A DNA stretch of 64,000 nt from Streptomyces liliiviolaceus (GCF_018070025.1 NZ_JAGPYQ010000001.1:2914001-2978000), one strand, 5' to 3'; shown: positions 9,359 to 17,280, counted from the stretch's first letter. The notes: generated from the letters alone by a model not told the origin. Numbers and translations are program-made.

Positions 9359-10426
9359 ATGGGCAGTCCTGGAGACCCACCGGAGGGGACATCCGAGGGT
9401 GTACCCGGCGGGGGCGAGGAGGAGTACCGGTCCGTCGTCTTCGACGAATCGTTCGTCCGTGCTGCCCGCCTCCAGGAGTTCTCCGCGCAGGAGCGGATCG
9501 GTGATCACACCCCGGCCGTCCGGCGCCGGCCCCCGATGCGCCGGGGTCTCTCCCGGCAGGCCCTGGTCCTCGTCGTCCTGATCGCCGTGGCGTTCGGCAC
9601 GGCGATCTACATGGGCGTACGCCATCCGTACCAGACGCCCGTCGCGAAGCATCCCGAACCCCTGCGCATGACGGTGATACCGCTCGCGCCCCAGAGCCGC
9701 GTACCCGGTTCGTCCGACGTGGAGGCCCTGTACGCGCACAGCCCCGCCGACCAGTTCCGCATCGGCGCCGACGGCATCACGCTGCCCGCCTCGCGGCGCA
9801 CCGCGCACTTCTCCGACAGCCAGATCGTCACCGCGCTGACCACGGCGAAGGACTACCTCGTCGAGTCCGCGCTCGACCCGGACGTCCTCACCGGCGGTGC
9901 CAGCCGGTCGGCGCGGATCCTGCTCGATCCGCAGCAGCTCGACCAGTTCGACCAGAGCTTCCGCAGCCCCACGGCGGACGGGCGGCACGCGCCCACCGGG
10001 TGGCTGGTGCGCTTCGACCCGGCGCAGGCCGAGCTGGCCGATACGAGGATCCGGGTGCAGGGCACGCTGACCGCTGCCGAGACGGACTCCGACACCCTTG
10101 AGGTCAGCGCCGACCACACCTTCGTGTACGCGCTGCGGCCGACCGGCTCCGACGAGAAGGCCGAGGCCTCGCTGTTCACCGTCCGGCGCGAGCTGCACTT
10201 CCGGTTCGACCGGGACGATCTGCGCATGCACCAGGCCGAACTGCTCGTCTCCTACGTCCAGGCCGGGCCGCTGGCCTGTGCGGAGGATGCGACGAACCAG
10301 CTGCATCCGTTGCTGGCGGGGGAGACGGCCAAGGCCGGCGGGCCGGCCGGGACGGATCCGTTCGCCACGGGGAGTGCCACGGCGTTGTGCGGGTCGTTGG
10401 CTGCCAGCGCGCAGCCGCGGCTTTGA
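9359..10426 (+). CDS. Single-pass membrane protein with SVVFDESFVRAA motif (paralogue 2)
   Basis: 355 residues. The acidic N-terminus again carries the shared motif (YRSVVFDESFVRAARLQEF, residues 22-40). A membrane helix (ALVLVVLIAVAFGTAIYMGV, about 66-85) follows, then a large extracytoplasmic domain of about 265 residues without a recognisable family. That domain contains SDSQIVTALTTAKDYLVESALDP, then ELHFRFDRDDLRMHQAELLVSYVQAGPLACAED near its end. ATG 9359 follows TACTCT by 6 nt, the same geometry as the upstream paralogue. The outer domain may bind a wall or sporulation component; that is a guess from topology and context. Confidence 0.8.
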   Translation: MGSPGDPPEGTSEGVPGGGEEEYRSVVFDESFVRAARLQEFSAQERIGDHTPAVRRRPPMRRGLSRQALVLVVLIAVAFGTAIYMGVRHPYQTPVAKHPEPLRMTVIPLAPQSRVPGSSDVEALYAHSPADQFRIGADGITLPASRRTAHFSDSQIVTALTTAKDYLVESALDPDVLTGGASRSARILLDPQQLDQFDQSFRSPTADGRHAPTGWLVRFDPAQAELADTRIRVQGTLTAAETDSDTLEVSADHTFVYALRPTGSDEKAEASLFTVRRELHFRFDRDDLRMHQAELLVSYVQAGPLACAEDATNQLHPLLAGETAKAGGPAGTDPFATGSATALCGSLAASAQPRL

Positions 10427-10476
10427 GCTGCGCTCAGCTTCGCTTTGTCGGTCGGCCCGGGCGTCGTGGTGATCTG

Positions 10477-10517
10477 CGGGCCCGGTGGGGGCTTGTCGCG
10501 CAGTTCCCCGCGCCCCT
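10477..10517 (+). repeat. Dispersed repeat A copy
   Basis: Begins CTGCGGGCCCGGTGGGGGCT and continues through a GCGCAGTTCCCCGCGCCCCT-like block. It sits in the gap between the convergent paralogue-2 and M48 protease genes. Confidence 0.85.
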
Positions 10518-10535
10518 GAAGGGGCGACCCTGAGC

Positions 10536-10555
10536 GGCGCCCCCGCGGGGGCGCC
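10536..10555. terminator. Perfect GC palindrome between convergent genes
   Basis: Perfect 20-bp palindrome GGCGCCCCCGCGGGGGCGCC, seven bases before the stop codon end of the minus-strand protease gene. It probably acts as a rho-independent-like terminator without a U tract, as is common in Streptomyces. Confidence 0.5.
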
Positions 10556-10561
10556 CGTTCG

Positions 10562-11680
10562 TCAGGTGTTGTCTGTCGGGGGTGTGTCCTCCGGGCGGTC
10601 CGTGGGTGGCTGCTCCTTGGTGGTGCTGCCGGAAGTGCTCGTCGTGGTGCTGCCGGTTGCGAAGCCGCCGAAGCCTCGTCGGACCCGGCCGCCGAGGTCG
10701 CCCGCGCCGCCAGCGATGTCGCTGACCAGCTTCATCAGCGGGTCCTTGGAGTTCTTCACGTCGGTCGCGTAGCTGGCCGCCGACTGGCGGAAGGAGTCCG
10801 TGACCGAGGTGTCGCCGTCCTCGTCGCGTCGCGGGTAGTGGCCGTCCATGATCCGCTGGTGGTCGCGGGACTCCGCCCACTTCTTCAGCTCGGCCGCCCG
10901 GACCGTGGTGAAGGGGTGGGAGCGGGGCATCACGTTCAGGATCTTGAGCACGGAGTCGCGGAGGTCGCCGCCGGCCTCGTACTCCTCGGCCTGGGCGAGG
11001 AACGCGTCCACGTTCATCTCGTGCAGGTGGTTGCCGCCCGCGATCTTCATCAGGCCGCGCATGGAGGCCCGCAGGTCCTGGCCGACCAGCAGTCCCGCCC
11101 GGTCCGCGGACAGCTCGGACTTGCGGAACCACTCGCGCAGGGCGGTCACGATCGCCATGATCGCGAGGTTGCCGAGGGGGATCCACGCCACGCGCAGGGC
11201 CAGGCTGGTGAGGAAGAGCAGGATCGTGCGGTAGACGGAGTGGCCGGAGAGCGCGTGGCCCACCTCGTGGCCGATGACGGCCCGCATCTCCTCCTCGTCG
11301 AGCAGCTCGACGAGCCCGGTGGTGACGACGATGATCGGCTCGTCCAGGCCGATGCACATCGCGTTCGGCTGGGGGTCCTGGTTCACGTACATCGGCGGGA
11401 CCTTGTCGAGGTCCAGGATGTAGCAGGCGTCGCGCAGCATCACGTTCAGGTGGGCGAACTGGGCGTCCGAGACACGCACCGAGTCCGACAGGAACAGCAG
11501 CCGCAGGCTGCGCTCCGGGAGCAGGCCGCTGAGCGCCTTGAAGACCGTGTCGAAGCCGGTGAGCTTGCGCAGGGCGACCAGGGCCGAGCGGTCCGCCGGG
11601 TGCTCGTACGCCCGGGAGGAGATCCTCTCGAAGCGCCTGCGCTGCCTGCTGGGTACGTTCTCGTGGCTTTCTTCTGGCAT
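10562..11680 (-). CDS. M48 family membrane zinc metalloprotease
   Basis: 372-residue peptidase of the HtpX/Ste24-like M48 family. It has the zinc motif HEVGH at 138-142 and the third ligand Glu189 in KSELSADRAGLL. A hydrophobic stretch after the active site (TILLFLTSLALRVAWIPLGNLAIMAIVTAL) forms membrane segments. The C-terminal 60 or so residues are Thr/Ser/Pro/Gly-rich and disordered. Start ATG 11680 is preceded by GGGGGA; an ATG 12 nt further upstream (11692) is the alternative. M48 enzymes of this type degrade or process membrane proteins under stress. Two tiny membrane proteins are encoded divergently next to it. Confidence 0.88.
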   Translation of the reverse strand: MPEESHENVPSRQRRRFERISSRAYEHPADRSALVALRKLTGFDTVFKALSGLLPERSLRLLFLSDSVRVSDAQFAHLNVMLRDACYILDLDKVPPMYVNQDPQPNAMCIGLDEPIIVVTTGLVELLDEEEMRAVIGHEVGHALSGHSVYRTILLFLTSLALRVAWIPLGNLAIMAIVTALREWFRKSELSADRAGLLVGQDLRASMRGLMKIAGGNHLHEMNVDAFLAQAEEYEAGGDLRDSVLKILNVMPRSHPFTTVRAAELKKWAESRDHQRIMDGHYPRRDEDGDTSVTDSFRQSAASYATDVKNSKDPLMKLVSDIAGGAGDLGGRVRRGFGGFATGSTTTSTSGSTTKEQPPTDRPEDTPPTDNT

Positions 11681-11796
11681 GTGGTCCCCCATGCGTTTGG
11701 TTGCCTTCTGTGCCCCCAAGGCGGGGACCAGCCTAGGCGGAGATACCTTGGACGGGCAGTACGGCGAAGGAGCGGCACGTCAAGGAGTAGTACGTC

Positions 11797-11952
11797 ATGG
11801 AGCATTCCCCCGGATCGTGGCTCGTCGAGGCCGCGAGTGCCGCCCAGGAGCAAGGAGCGGGCAATCTCCTCCGCATCGTGCTGATCGTGATGGTCGTCGG
11901 ATGTGGGCTGGCTGCCTGGTTCCTTCTGCGCGGCTACAAACGGGACGACTGA
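11797..11952 (+). CDS. Tiny single-pass membrane protein (51 aa)
   Basis: A small frame starting MEHSPGSWLVEAASAAQ, with one membrane helix (LLRIVLIVMVVGCGLAAWFLL) and a basic cytoplasmic end RGYKRDD. The Shine-Dalgarno CAAGGAG (11781-11787) sits 9 nt before the ATG. It lies divergent to the M48 protease, about 120 bp from its start, and is followed by a second protein of the same size and layout. The function is unknown. Good ribosome binding site, membrane helix and paired arrangement support a real gene. Confidence 0.75.
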   Translation: MEHSPGSWLVEAASAAQEQGAGNLLRIVLIVMVVGCGLAAWFLLRGYKRDD

Positions 11953-12085
11953 GACCCCGCGGAAGGTTCCCGGCCCGGCGGAGCCGAACTCCCCAACGGC
12001 GGAGTCGGAGTGATGGTGCGCAGGCCCGCCGCTTACGATGTGTGGAAGTCTTTATCCCGCCCACATCGGATAGGTCCTGCTGAAG

Positions 12086-12250
12086 ATGAGCTTCCACAGC
12101 ACCGCTGCCCAGTTGGTCACACTTGCCGCCGAGGGCGAGGAGCACGGCGGCAACCACGAGAGCCTGAACCCCCTGTTCGTCGGCGGTGGAGCCTTTCTCG
12201 CCCTCCTGCTGCTGCTGTGGATCACCACCCGCTTCAACCGGGACCGCTGA
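12086..12250 (+). CDS. Tiny single-pass membrane protein (54 aa)
   Basis: Starts [17 protein letters not shown]. An acidic/His segment ([12 protein letters not shown]) precedes one membrane helix ([19 protein letters not shown]) and a basic end RFNRDR. The layout matches the 51-residue protein upstream: short polar outer part, one helix, basic tail. Upstream is TCCTGCTGAAG, a weak ribosome binding site. nadD begins 47 nt downstream. The function is unknown; the layout suits a small subunit or regulator of a membrane complex. Confidence 0.75.
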   Translation: MSFHSTAAQLVTLAAEGEEHGGNHESLNPLFVGGGAFLALLLLLWITTRFNRDR

Positions 12251-12297
12251 CGGCCGCGCGACGGAGCCCGTCGTCCGGGCCGGTAGGGTCTGCACGC

Positions 12298-12972
12298 ATG
12301 GGAGAGCAGGACATGCCTACCGGTCCGGCGGGCGTCGTGGCACACGACGCACGGCGTGGCACGGGTAACGGACCGTCGAACCCGGGCAAGCGCCGCCTCG
12401 GTGTCATGGGCGGAACGTTCGACCCGATCCATCACGGACACCTCGTGGCCGCCAGTGAGGTCGCCGCGCGGTTCCACCTCGACGAGGTGGTGTTCGTACC
12501 GACCGGGCAGCCGTGGCAGAAGACCGACCGCAAGGTCTCGCCGGCCGAGGACCGCTATCTGATGACGGTCATCTCGACCGCCGAGAACCCGCAGTTCTCC
12601 GTGAGCCGCATCGACATCGACCGCGGCGGTCCGACCTACACCACGGACACGCTGCGCGACCTGCGCATGCTCAACCCCGACACGGATCTCTTCTTCATCA
12701 CCGGCGCCGACGCGCTCGGCCAGATCCTCACCTGGCGCGACCACGACGAACTGTTCTCCCTCGCGCACTTCATCGGGGTCACCCGGCCCGGCCACATACT
12801 GACCGACACCGGTCTGCCCGAGGGCGGTGTCTCGCTCGTCGAGGTCCCCGCCCTCGCCATCTCGTCCACGGACTGCCGGGTCCGGGTCGCGAAGGGCGAC
12901 CCGGTCTGGTACCTGGTGCCGGACGGTGTGGTGCGCTACATCGACAAGCGTGAGCTGTACCGCGGCGAGTGA
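12298..12972 (+). CDS. nadD: Nicotinate-nucleotide adenylyltransferase
   Basis: Converts nicotinate mononucleotide and ATP to deamido-NAD in NAD synthesis. 224 residues, with the nucleotidyltransferase motif [15 protein letters not shown] (HxGH type) and the second signature [13 protein letters not shown] (ISSTxxR). The N-terminal 30 or so residues are a Gly/Pro-rich extension. ATG 12298 lies 8 nt after a -10-like TAGGGT (leaderless possibility); ATG 12313 with GGAG upstream is the alternative. The nadD, LCP, rsfS, phosphatase order is related to the nadD-rsfS-gpgP order of mycobacteria. Confidence 0.96.
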   Translation: MGEQDMPTGPAGVVAHDARRGTGNGPSNPGKRRLGVMGGTFDPIHHGHLVAASEVAARFHLDEVVFVPTGQPWQKTDRKVSPAEDRYLMTVISTAENPQFSVSRIDIDRGGPTYTTDTLRDLRMLNPDTDLFFITGADALGQILTWRDHDELFSLAHFIGVTRPGHILTDTGLPEGGVSLVEVPALAISSTDCRVRVAKGDPVWYLVPDGVVRYIDKRELYRGE

Positions 12973-12988
12973 GCCGAGAGGGGCACCG

Positions 12989-14818
12989 GTGAACGACCGA
13001 TACGACGCTGGGTACGGAGGCGACCAGTACGAACTCGTCGGCTACGACGAGTTCGGGCAGCCCGTGTACCGGCAGGTACCGCAGCCGGGGCAGTCTCCGC
13101 AGCACCCTCAGTACTCTGCGCAACAGGACGAGTACGGCTCGTACGACCCCTACGGCGGACAGGCCCAGGGCCAGACGCAGGGACAGGCGCACGGACAGGT
13201 TCCGGGGCAGGCGCCCGCGCAGGACTACGGGCAGGGCTACAGCCAGGACTACGGGCAGCAGGACTACGGGCAGCAGGGGTACGCGCAGGGGTACGGCTAC
13301 GACCCGTACGCGACGGGTCAGCAGGCGGGTCAGCAGACAGGACATCAGGCAGGGCAGCAGGCGACGCCCGTGGTGTCGTACGACACCGGTCAGCAGCAAC
13401 CTGTGGCGCCCCATGACACAGGCCGGCAGCAGCCCCAGGTGGCCGAGCAGACCGCCTACATCCCGCAGCAGGCGGGCCCCGCGAAGGACCCGGCCCCCGC
13501 ACCCGCCCCCGTACCGCCGGAGGACGACGAGCGGGCGGGTGAACCCGACTACCGCACCGAGCAGTTCGCGTTCGTCGAGGAGCAGCCCGAGCAGTCCGAG
13601 GACGTCATCGACTGGCTCAAGTTCACCGAGAACCGCACCGAGCGGCGCGAGGAGGCCAAGCGCCGCGCGCGCGGCCGGGTGGTCGCCCTCGTCGTCGTCC
13701 TCGCGATGGTCGTGGTGGGCGGGGCGGGCTATCTCTGGTTCGCCGGGAAGCTGCCCGGGTCCTCGTCGGACGAGAAGGACGGCACGACCACCGCGGCGGG
13801 CGCCCAGAAGCGCGACGTGATCGTCGTCCACCTGCACAACACCAAGGGCAGCGGCACCTCGACGGCCCTGCTCGTCAACAACACCACCACCAAGCAGGGC
13901 ACCACGGTCCTGCTGCCCAACTCCCTCGCCCTGACGGACGACGACGGCGGCGCGACCACCCTCTCCAAGTCGGTCGACGACGACGGTTCCTCCGGGACGC
14001 GCGACGAGCTCGACACCGTGCTAGGCACGGACATCGAGGGCACCTGGCGCCTGGACACCCCGTACCTCAACAACCTGGTCGAGCTCGTCGGCAACATCGA
14101 CATCGACACCGACACGGACGTGCCGGACCCCGAGGCGAAGAAGAAGGGCGAGGCGCCCCTCGTCAAGAAGGGCGAGCAGCAGACGCTCAGCGGCAAGATG
14201 GCCGTCGCGTACGCCACGTACCGCGCCTCCGGGGAGGCGCAGAACGCGCAGCTCCAGCGGTTCGGGCAGGTCATGCAGGGCGTGCTGCGCAAACTGTCGT
14301 CCGACGAGCAGGCCGCGACGACCACCGTGCAGACGCTCGCGCAGATCCTCGACCCCTCGCTCACCGACAAGGACCTGGGCGCGTTCCTCGCCAAGCTCGC
14401 GGACCGCGCCAAGGAGGGCGACTTCAAGACCGCCCTGCTGCCCGTCCAGACGGACGGCCGGCTCAGCGCGCAGGCGAGCGACAGCGTGGTCAAGGACGTG
14501 CTCGGCGGCGCCGCCAGGAGCCCCGAGAAGGGCGCCGCCGTCCAGGTCGGCATCCGCAACGCCACGGCCGACAAGGACGCCACGGAGAAGGCCAGGGTCG
14601 TGCTGCTCAACGGCGGCTACACCTTCGTCGACGGCGGCACGGCCGACACCGCGCAGGCGGTGTCCGAGATCACATACGCCGACGCCGCCAAGAAGGAGGA
14701 CGCGACGGAGGTCGCCAAGACACTCGGCCTGCCGACGTCCTCCGTGAAGAAGGGCAAGGTCAGCTCCAACGCGGACGTCTCGGTGGTGCTGGGCCAGGAC
14801 TACAAGGTGAGCGAATAG
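12989..14818 (+). CDS. Atypical LytR-CpsA-Psr (LCP) protein with Gln/Gly/Tyr-rich N-tail and LytR_C domain
   Basis: 609 residues; GTG 12989 follows GAGAGGGG. Residues 1-225 form a cytoplasmic low-complexity tail rich in Gln, Gly and Tyr (repeats such as QDYGQQDYGQQGYAQGYG). One membrane helix follows (VVALVVVLAMVVVGGAGYLW, 231-250). An LCP-like domain (about 275-430) and a LytR_C domain (about 515-605) complete it. LCP enzymes attach wall polymers to peptidoglycan. From memory the S. coelicolor protein here, PdtA (SCO2578), transfers polydiglycosylphosphate and is needed for sporulation. The LCP domain is unusual: where the family normally reads PRDS/T after the first strands it reads LLPNSLAL, so the conserved Arg-Asp pair is absent. 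It starts 16 nt after nadD. Confidence 0.85.
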   Translation: MNDRYDAGYGGDQYELVGYDEFGQPVYRQVPQPGQSPQHPQYSAQQDEYGSYDPYGGQAQGQTQGQAHGQVPGQAPAQDYGQGYSQDYGQQDYGQQGYAQGYGYDPYATGQQAGQQTGHQAGQQATPVVSYDTGQQQPVAPHDTGRQQPQVAEQTAYIPQQAGPAKDPAPAPAPVPPEDDERAGEPDYRTEQFAFVEEQPEQSEDVIDWLKFTENRTERREEAKRRARGRVVALVVVLAMVVVGGAGYLWFAGKLPGSSSDEKDGTTTAAGAQKRDVIVVHLHNTKGSGTSTALLVNNTTTKQGTTVLLPNSLALTDDDGGATTLSKSVDDDGSSGTRDELDTVLGTDIEGTWRLDTPYLNNLVELVGNIDIDTDTDVPDPEAKKKGEAPLVKKGEQQTLSGKMAVAYATYRASGEAQNAQLQRFGQVMQGVLRKLSSDEQAATTTVQTLAQILDPSLTDKDLGAFLAKLADRAKEGDFKTALLPVQTDGRLSAQASDSVVKDVLGGAARSPEKGAAVQVGIRNATADKDATEKARVVLLNGGYTFVDGGTADTAQAVSEITYADAAKKEDATEVAKTLGLPTSSVKKGKVSSNADVSVVLGQDYKVSE

Positions 14819-14833
14819 CCGCGGGCGGACCGG

Positions 14834-14873
14834 CCCGCGGGCCCGTGGGGGATGCGTCCCCCGGGCCCGCGGG
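14834..14873 (+). terminator. Strong hairpin after the LCP gene
   Basis: Long inverted repeat: CCCGCGGGCCC pairs with GGGCCCGCGGG, and GGGGGA pairs with TCCCCC around a TGCG loop. It starts 15 nt after the LCP stop codon, so rsfS probably has its own promoter in the 95 nt that follow. Confidence 0.8.
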
Positions 14874-14968
14874 ATGATCCGTTCAACGCGTGGGGTGCTG
14901 TCGGCGGTCCGTGAGACCCTTGGGGTATGACCCCCCGGGGTTCCTGACCGCCTACGGAAAGCCTTGTA

Positions 14969-15415
14969 GTGACCGCCACCGACCGTTCAGTCGAGCTCAT
15001 CACCACCGCCGCGCAGGCGGCCGCCGACAAGCTCGCGCACGACATCATCGCGTACGACGTCAGCGACGTGCTGTCGATCACGGACGCCTTCCTGCTGGCC
15101 TCCGCGCCCAACGACCGCCAGGTCAAGTCGATCGTCGACGAGATCGAGGAGCGCCTGAACAAGGAGCTCGGCGCGAAGCCGGTGCGCCGCGAGGGCGACC
15201 GTGACGCCCGCTGGATCCTGCTGGACTACGTCGACATCGTCGTGCACGTCCAGCACAGCGAGGAGCGCGTGTTCTACGCGCTGGAGCGGCTGTGGAAGGA
15301 CTGCCCCGAGCTGGACCTGCCCGCCGACGCCAAGGCCACGCGCGGCAAGGCCGCCGAGCACGCCGAGCTCCAGGACGCGGAGGACGCCGCGGAGCTGCGC
15401 GGAGAGCTTCGATGA
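14969..15415 (+). CDS. rsfS: Ribosome silencing factor
   Basis: RsfS (DUF143) binds ribosomal protein L14 and blocks subunit joining when nutrients are short. 148 residues with the family core: DIIAYDVSDVLSITDAFLLASAPNDRQVKSI, then GDRDARWILLDYVDIVVHVQ and FYALERLWKD. The C-terminal 30 or so residues are an Ala/Glu-rich extension. GTG 14969 is preceded by GGAAAG at about 6 nt. Its stop overlaps the start of the phosphatase gene by four bases (ATGA), so the two are translationally coupled. Confidence 0.95.
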   Translation: MTATDRSVELITTAAQAAADKLAHDIIAYDVSDVLSITDAFLLASAPNDRQVKSIVDEIEERLNKELGAKPVRREGDRDARWILLDYVDIVVHVQHSEERVFYALERLWKDCPELDLPADAKATRGKAAEHAELQDAEDAAELRGELR

Positions 15416-16089
15416 CCGCCGGCAAGCCGCTGTCCGAGGCCGGACGCAAGGCGGGCCGGGGGCGCCGCGTCATCCTGTGGCGCCACGGCCAGACGCTGTG
15501 GAACGTGGAGCGCCGCTTCCAGGGCACCACGGACGTCGAGCTGACCGAGACCGGTGTGGGCCAGGCCCGCCGCGCCGCCCGGCTGCTCGCGTCCCTGCAG
15601 CCCGACGCGATCGTCGCCTCGGACCTGAAGCGGGCGGCGAACACCGCGGGTGAGCTGTCCGCGCTCACCGGCCTCGACGTGACGCACGACGAGGGCCTGC
15701 GCGAGACCTACGCGGGCGTCTGGCAGGGCCTGACGCACGAGGAGATCATCGCGCGGTACGGCGACGAGTACGCGGGCTGGAAGCGCGGCGAGCCGGTCCG
15801 CCGGGGCGGTGGCGAACTGGAGACCGAGGTCGCCGACCGGGCGGCCCCCGTGGTGCTCCGCCACGCCGAGAAGCTCCCCGACGACGGCACGCTCGTGGTC
15901 GTCAGCCACGGCGGCACCATCCGCACCACCATCGGCCGTCTCCTCGGTCTGGACTCGCAGCACTGGGAAAGCCTCGGCGGCCTCTCCAACTGCTGCTGGT
16001 CCGTCCTCGGCGAGGGCGCCCGCGGCTGGCGTCTCCTGGAGCACAACGCGGGAACCCTGCCGGAGCCGGTGCTCGGCGACGACGACTAG
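15412..16089 (+). CDS. Histidine phosphatase, probable glucosyl-3-phosphoglycerate phosphatase-like
   Basis: 225-residue histidine phosphatase superfamily member. The catalytic RHG motif is in ILWRHGQTLWN. Further active-site parts are SDLKRAANTA (second Arg), LRETYAGVWQGLT (acid residue) and VVSHGGTIRTT (second His). The gene is translationally coupled to rsfS. In Mycobacterium the equivalent neighbour of rsfS and nadD is gpgP (Rv2419c), the phosphatase of methylglucose lipopolysaccharide synthesis, so a GpgP-like role is the best guess. A general phosphoglycerate mutase-like label is equally compatible with the sequence. Confidence 0.85.
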   Translation: MTAGKPLSEAGRKAGRGRRVILWRHGQTLWNVERRFQGTTDVELTETGVGQARRAARLLASLQPDAIVASDLKRAANTAGELSALTGLDVTHDEGLRETYAGVWQGLTHEEIIARYGDEYAGWKRGEPVRRGGGELETEVADRAAPVVLRHAEKLPDDGTLVVVSHGGTIRTTIGRLLGLDSQHWESLGGLSNCCWSVLGEGARGWRLLEHNAGTLPEPVLGDDD

Positions 16090-16141
16090 AACCTCCGGCC
16101 GGCACGCGTGGGTCCGCCCGCGCAGGCCGGGGGATCCTGCC

Positions 16142-16161
16142 CCGGTGCCCCTGGGCACCGG
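16142..16161 (+). terminator. Hairpin after rsfS-phosphatase operon
   Basis: CCGGTGCCC pairs with GGGCACCGG with almost no loop (effective stem CCGGTGC/GCACCGG). It ends 52 nt past the phosphatase stop and is followed by ATTTCACTTT, where the tRNA promoter begins. Confidence 0.65.
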
Positions 16162-16163
16162 AT

Positions 16164-16193
16164 TTCACTTTCCGGCTGGTCGCAGGCTAAAGT
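16164..16193 (+). promoter_or_regulatory. Probable promoter of the first tRNA-Ala
   Basis: TTCACT at 16164-16169, an 18-nt spacer and TAAAGT at 16188-16193. Transcription would start about 35 nt before the mature tRNA end. Confidence 0.5.
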
Positions 16194-16235
16194 TTCTCTT
16201 GTTCCGCCGCCGGGAAAGCGGCCGGGACACCGCAA

Positions 16236-16308
16236 GGGGCTATAGCTCAGTTGGTAGAGCGCCTGCATGGCATGCAGGAGGTCAGGAGTTCAATTCTCCT
16301 TAGCTCCA
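16236..16308 (+). tRNA. tRNA-Ala (anticodon GGC)
   Basis: 73-nt cloverleaf. The acceptor GGGGCTA pairs with TAGCTCC (one G-U). The D arm is GCTC/GAGC and the anticodon stem is CCTGC/GCAGG with loop ATGGCAT (anticodon GGC, codon GCC). The T arm is AGGAG/CTCCT and the discriminator base is A. The CCA end is not encoded (CAG follows). An identical copy lies at 17080-17152. GCC is among the most used alanine codons at this GC content. Confidence 0.97.
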
Positions 16309-16317
16309 CAGGAAGAT

Positions 16318-16345
16318 GATCCCGTCCCCGTCAGGGGGCGGGATC
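16318..16345 (+). terminator. Terminator after first tRNA-Ala
   Basis: GATCCCGTCCCC pairs with GGGGGCGGGATC (one mismatch) around GTCA, followed by TTTCGTT. It begins 10 nt after the tRNA. Confidence 0.88.
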
Positions 16346-16557
16346 TTTCGTTGACCTGTCTTCGCAGCGTGTTGAGTCACTTGGGCCTTCCCGGGCGTAT
16401 ACCTCTTCGAACGCACTACTCGTCGTTTGCGCTGGCCGCGCCCACTGCGGCAGGTGCCGTGTCCGGACTGGTACGAAGGCGTCGCTGACCGTATTGCTCC
16501 GGCCGTGGCAGAATCAAACGGCCGGAAGGGGGCGCGACCCGACGGGAGGGAGTGGCG

Positions 16558-16731
16558 ATGCCTGCGAGCATCCTCGGGAAGGTCGACGACCTTTCCGAAT
16601 CCGAGGTGGTACGGGATCCGATCACGCGCCTCGACCGCCCTTCCCGCCCTTCGGCCCACGTTGCCCAAGTCCTCGGCGACAACGGAGGAGTTCCCTACGT
16701 GTGCACGGCCTGCGGCCACAGCTGGAGCTGA
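16558..16731 (+). CDS. Small protein with C-terminal CxxC (57 aa)
   Basis: 57-residue frame starting MPASILGKVDDLSESEV and ending YVCTACGHSWS. The CTAC pair and following GHSWS look like the last knuckle of a zinc ribbon. The Shine-Dalgarno GGGAGG lies just before ATG 16558. Only four bases separate its stop from the next gene, also small and cysteine-bearing, so the pair is probably co-transcribed. The function is unknown. Confidence 0.65.
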   Translation: MPASILGKVDDLSESEVVRDPITRLDRPSRPSAHVAQVLGDNGGVPYVCTACGHSWS

Positions 16732-16734
16732 TCG

Positions 16735-16968
16735 ATGGGTGCGCACAGGCGAAAATGCGATTGGTGCGGCAGCGGCACGCCGATCGTCCGCGACATGGAA
16801 CCGGTCAACCACGACTACCAGTACTGGTGCGAGGAATGCGCACGGGCGCTGATCATAAAAGGCGACCCCATCGAGACGTACCGCGAGCTGGAGGGCGAGC
16901 CGATCTACGGCCGGCTGCTCGACGAGCACTGCACGCTCAAGCGCTTCTACTCGTTCGCCACGGCCTGA
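16735..16968 (+). CDS. Small Cys-rich zinc-ribbon-like protein (77 aa)
   Basis: Residues 8-11 are CDWC and residues 32-35 are CEEC, four cysteines spaced as in a zinc ribbon. A helical acidic segment (IETYRELEGEPIYGRLLDEHC) and the end LKRFYSFATA follow. ATG 16735 lies four bases after the previous stop. It has no signal or membrane segment. The sequence looks well conserved in style, with few low-complexity residues. A DNA-, RNA- or protein-binding accessory role is possible but not shown. The two tRNA-Ala genes flank the pair. Confidence 0.75.
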   Translation: MGAHRRKCDWCGSGTPIVRDMEPVNHDYQYWCEECARALIIKGDPIETYRELEGEPIYGRLLDEHCTLKRFYSFATA

Positions 16969-17012
16969 TCCGGCCGGGGAGACCCCGGCCGGAGCGGTGA
17001 CCGGGAAACGAT

Positions 17013-17041
17013 TTGGTGGTGCGCCAAGGGACCGGTAATGT
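17013..17041 (+). promoter_or_regulatory. Probable promoter of the second tRNA-Ala
   Basis: TTGGTG at 17013-17018, a 17-nt spacer and TAATGT at 17036-17041, 38 nt upstream of the tRNA. Confidence 0.55.
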
Positions 17042-17079
17042 TGGCGTCGCCGCCGGGGAGACCCGGTGGGACACCGCAA

Positions 17080-17152
17080 GGGGCTATAGCTCAGTTGGTA
17101 GAGCGCCTGCATGGCATGCAGGAGGTCAGGAGTTCAATTCTCCTTAGCTCCA
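17080..17152 (+). tRNA. tRNA-Ala (anticodon GGC), second copy
   Basis: Base-for-base identical to the tRNA at 16236-16308, with the same GGGACACCGCAA immediately upstream and CAG downstream. The flanks then diverge, so each copy has its own promoter and terminator. Confidence 0.97.
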
Positions 17153-17160
17153 CAGCAGAT

Positions 17161-17193
17161 GAAGCGGGCCATCCGATCAGGATGGCCCGCTTC
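17161..17193. terminator. Terminator after second tRNA-Ala
   Basis: A perfect 14-bp stem, GAAGCGGGCCATCC with GGATGGCCCGCTTC, and a 5-nt loop, followed by TTCGTGT. It starts 8 nt after the tRNA. It may also serve the minus-strand gene ending at 17281. Confidence 0.9.
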
Positions 17194-17280
17194 TTCGTGT
17201 CGTGATGCCTCGGTGTACCGGCGTACAGAGGTGTGCGGGTGCGGCGGCCCGGGCTGCCGGGCCGCCGGTGGGTCAGGTCG

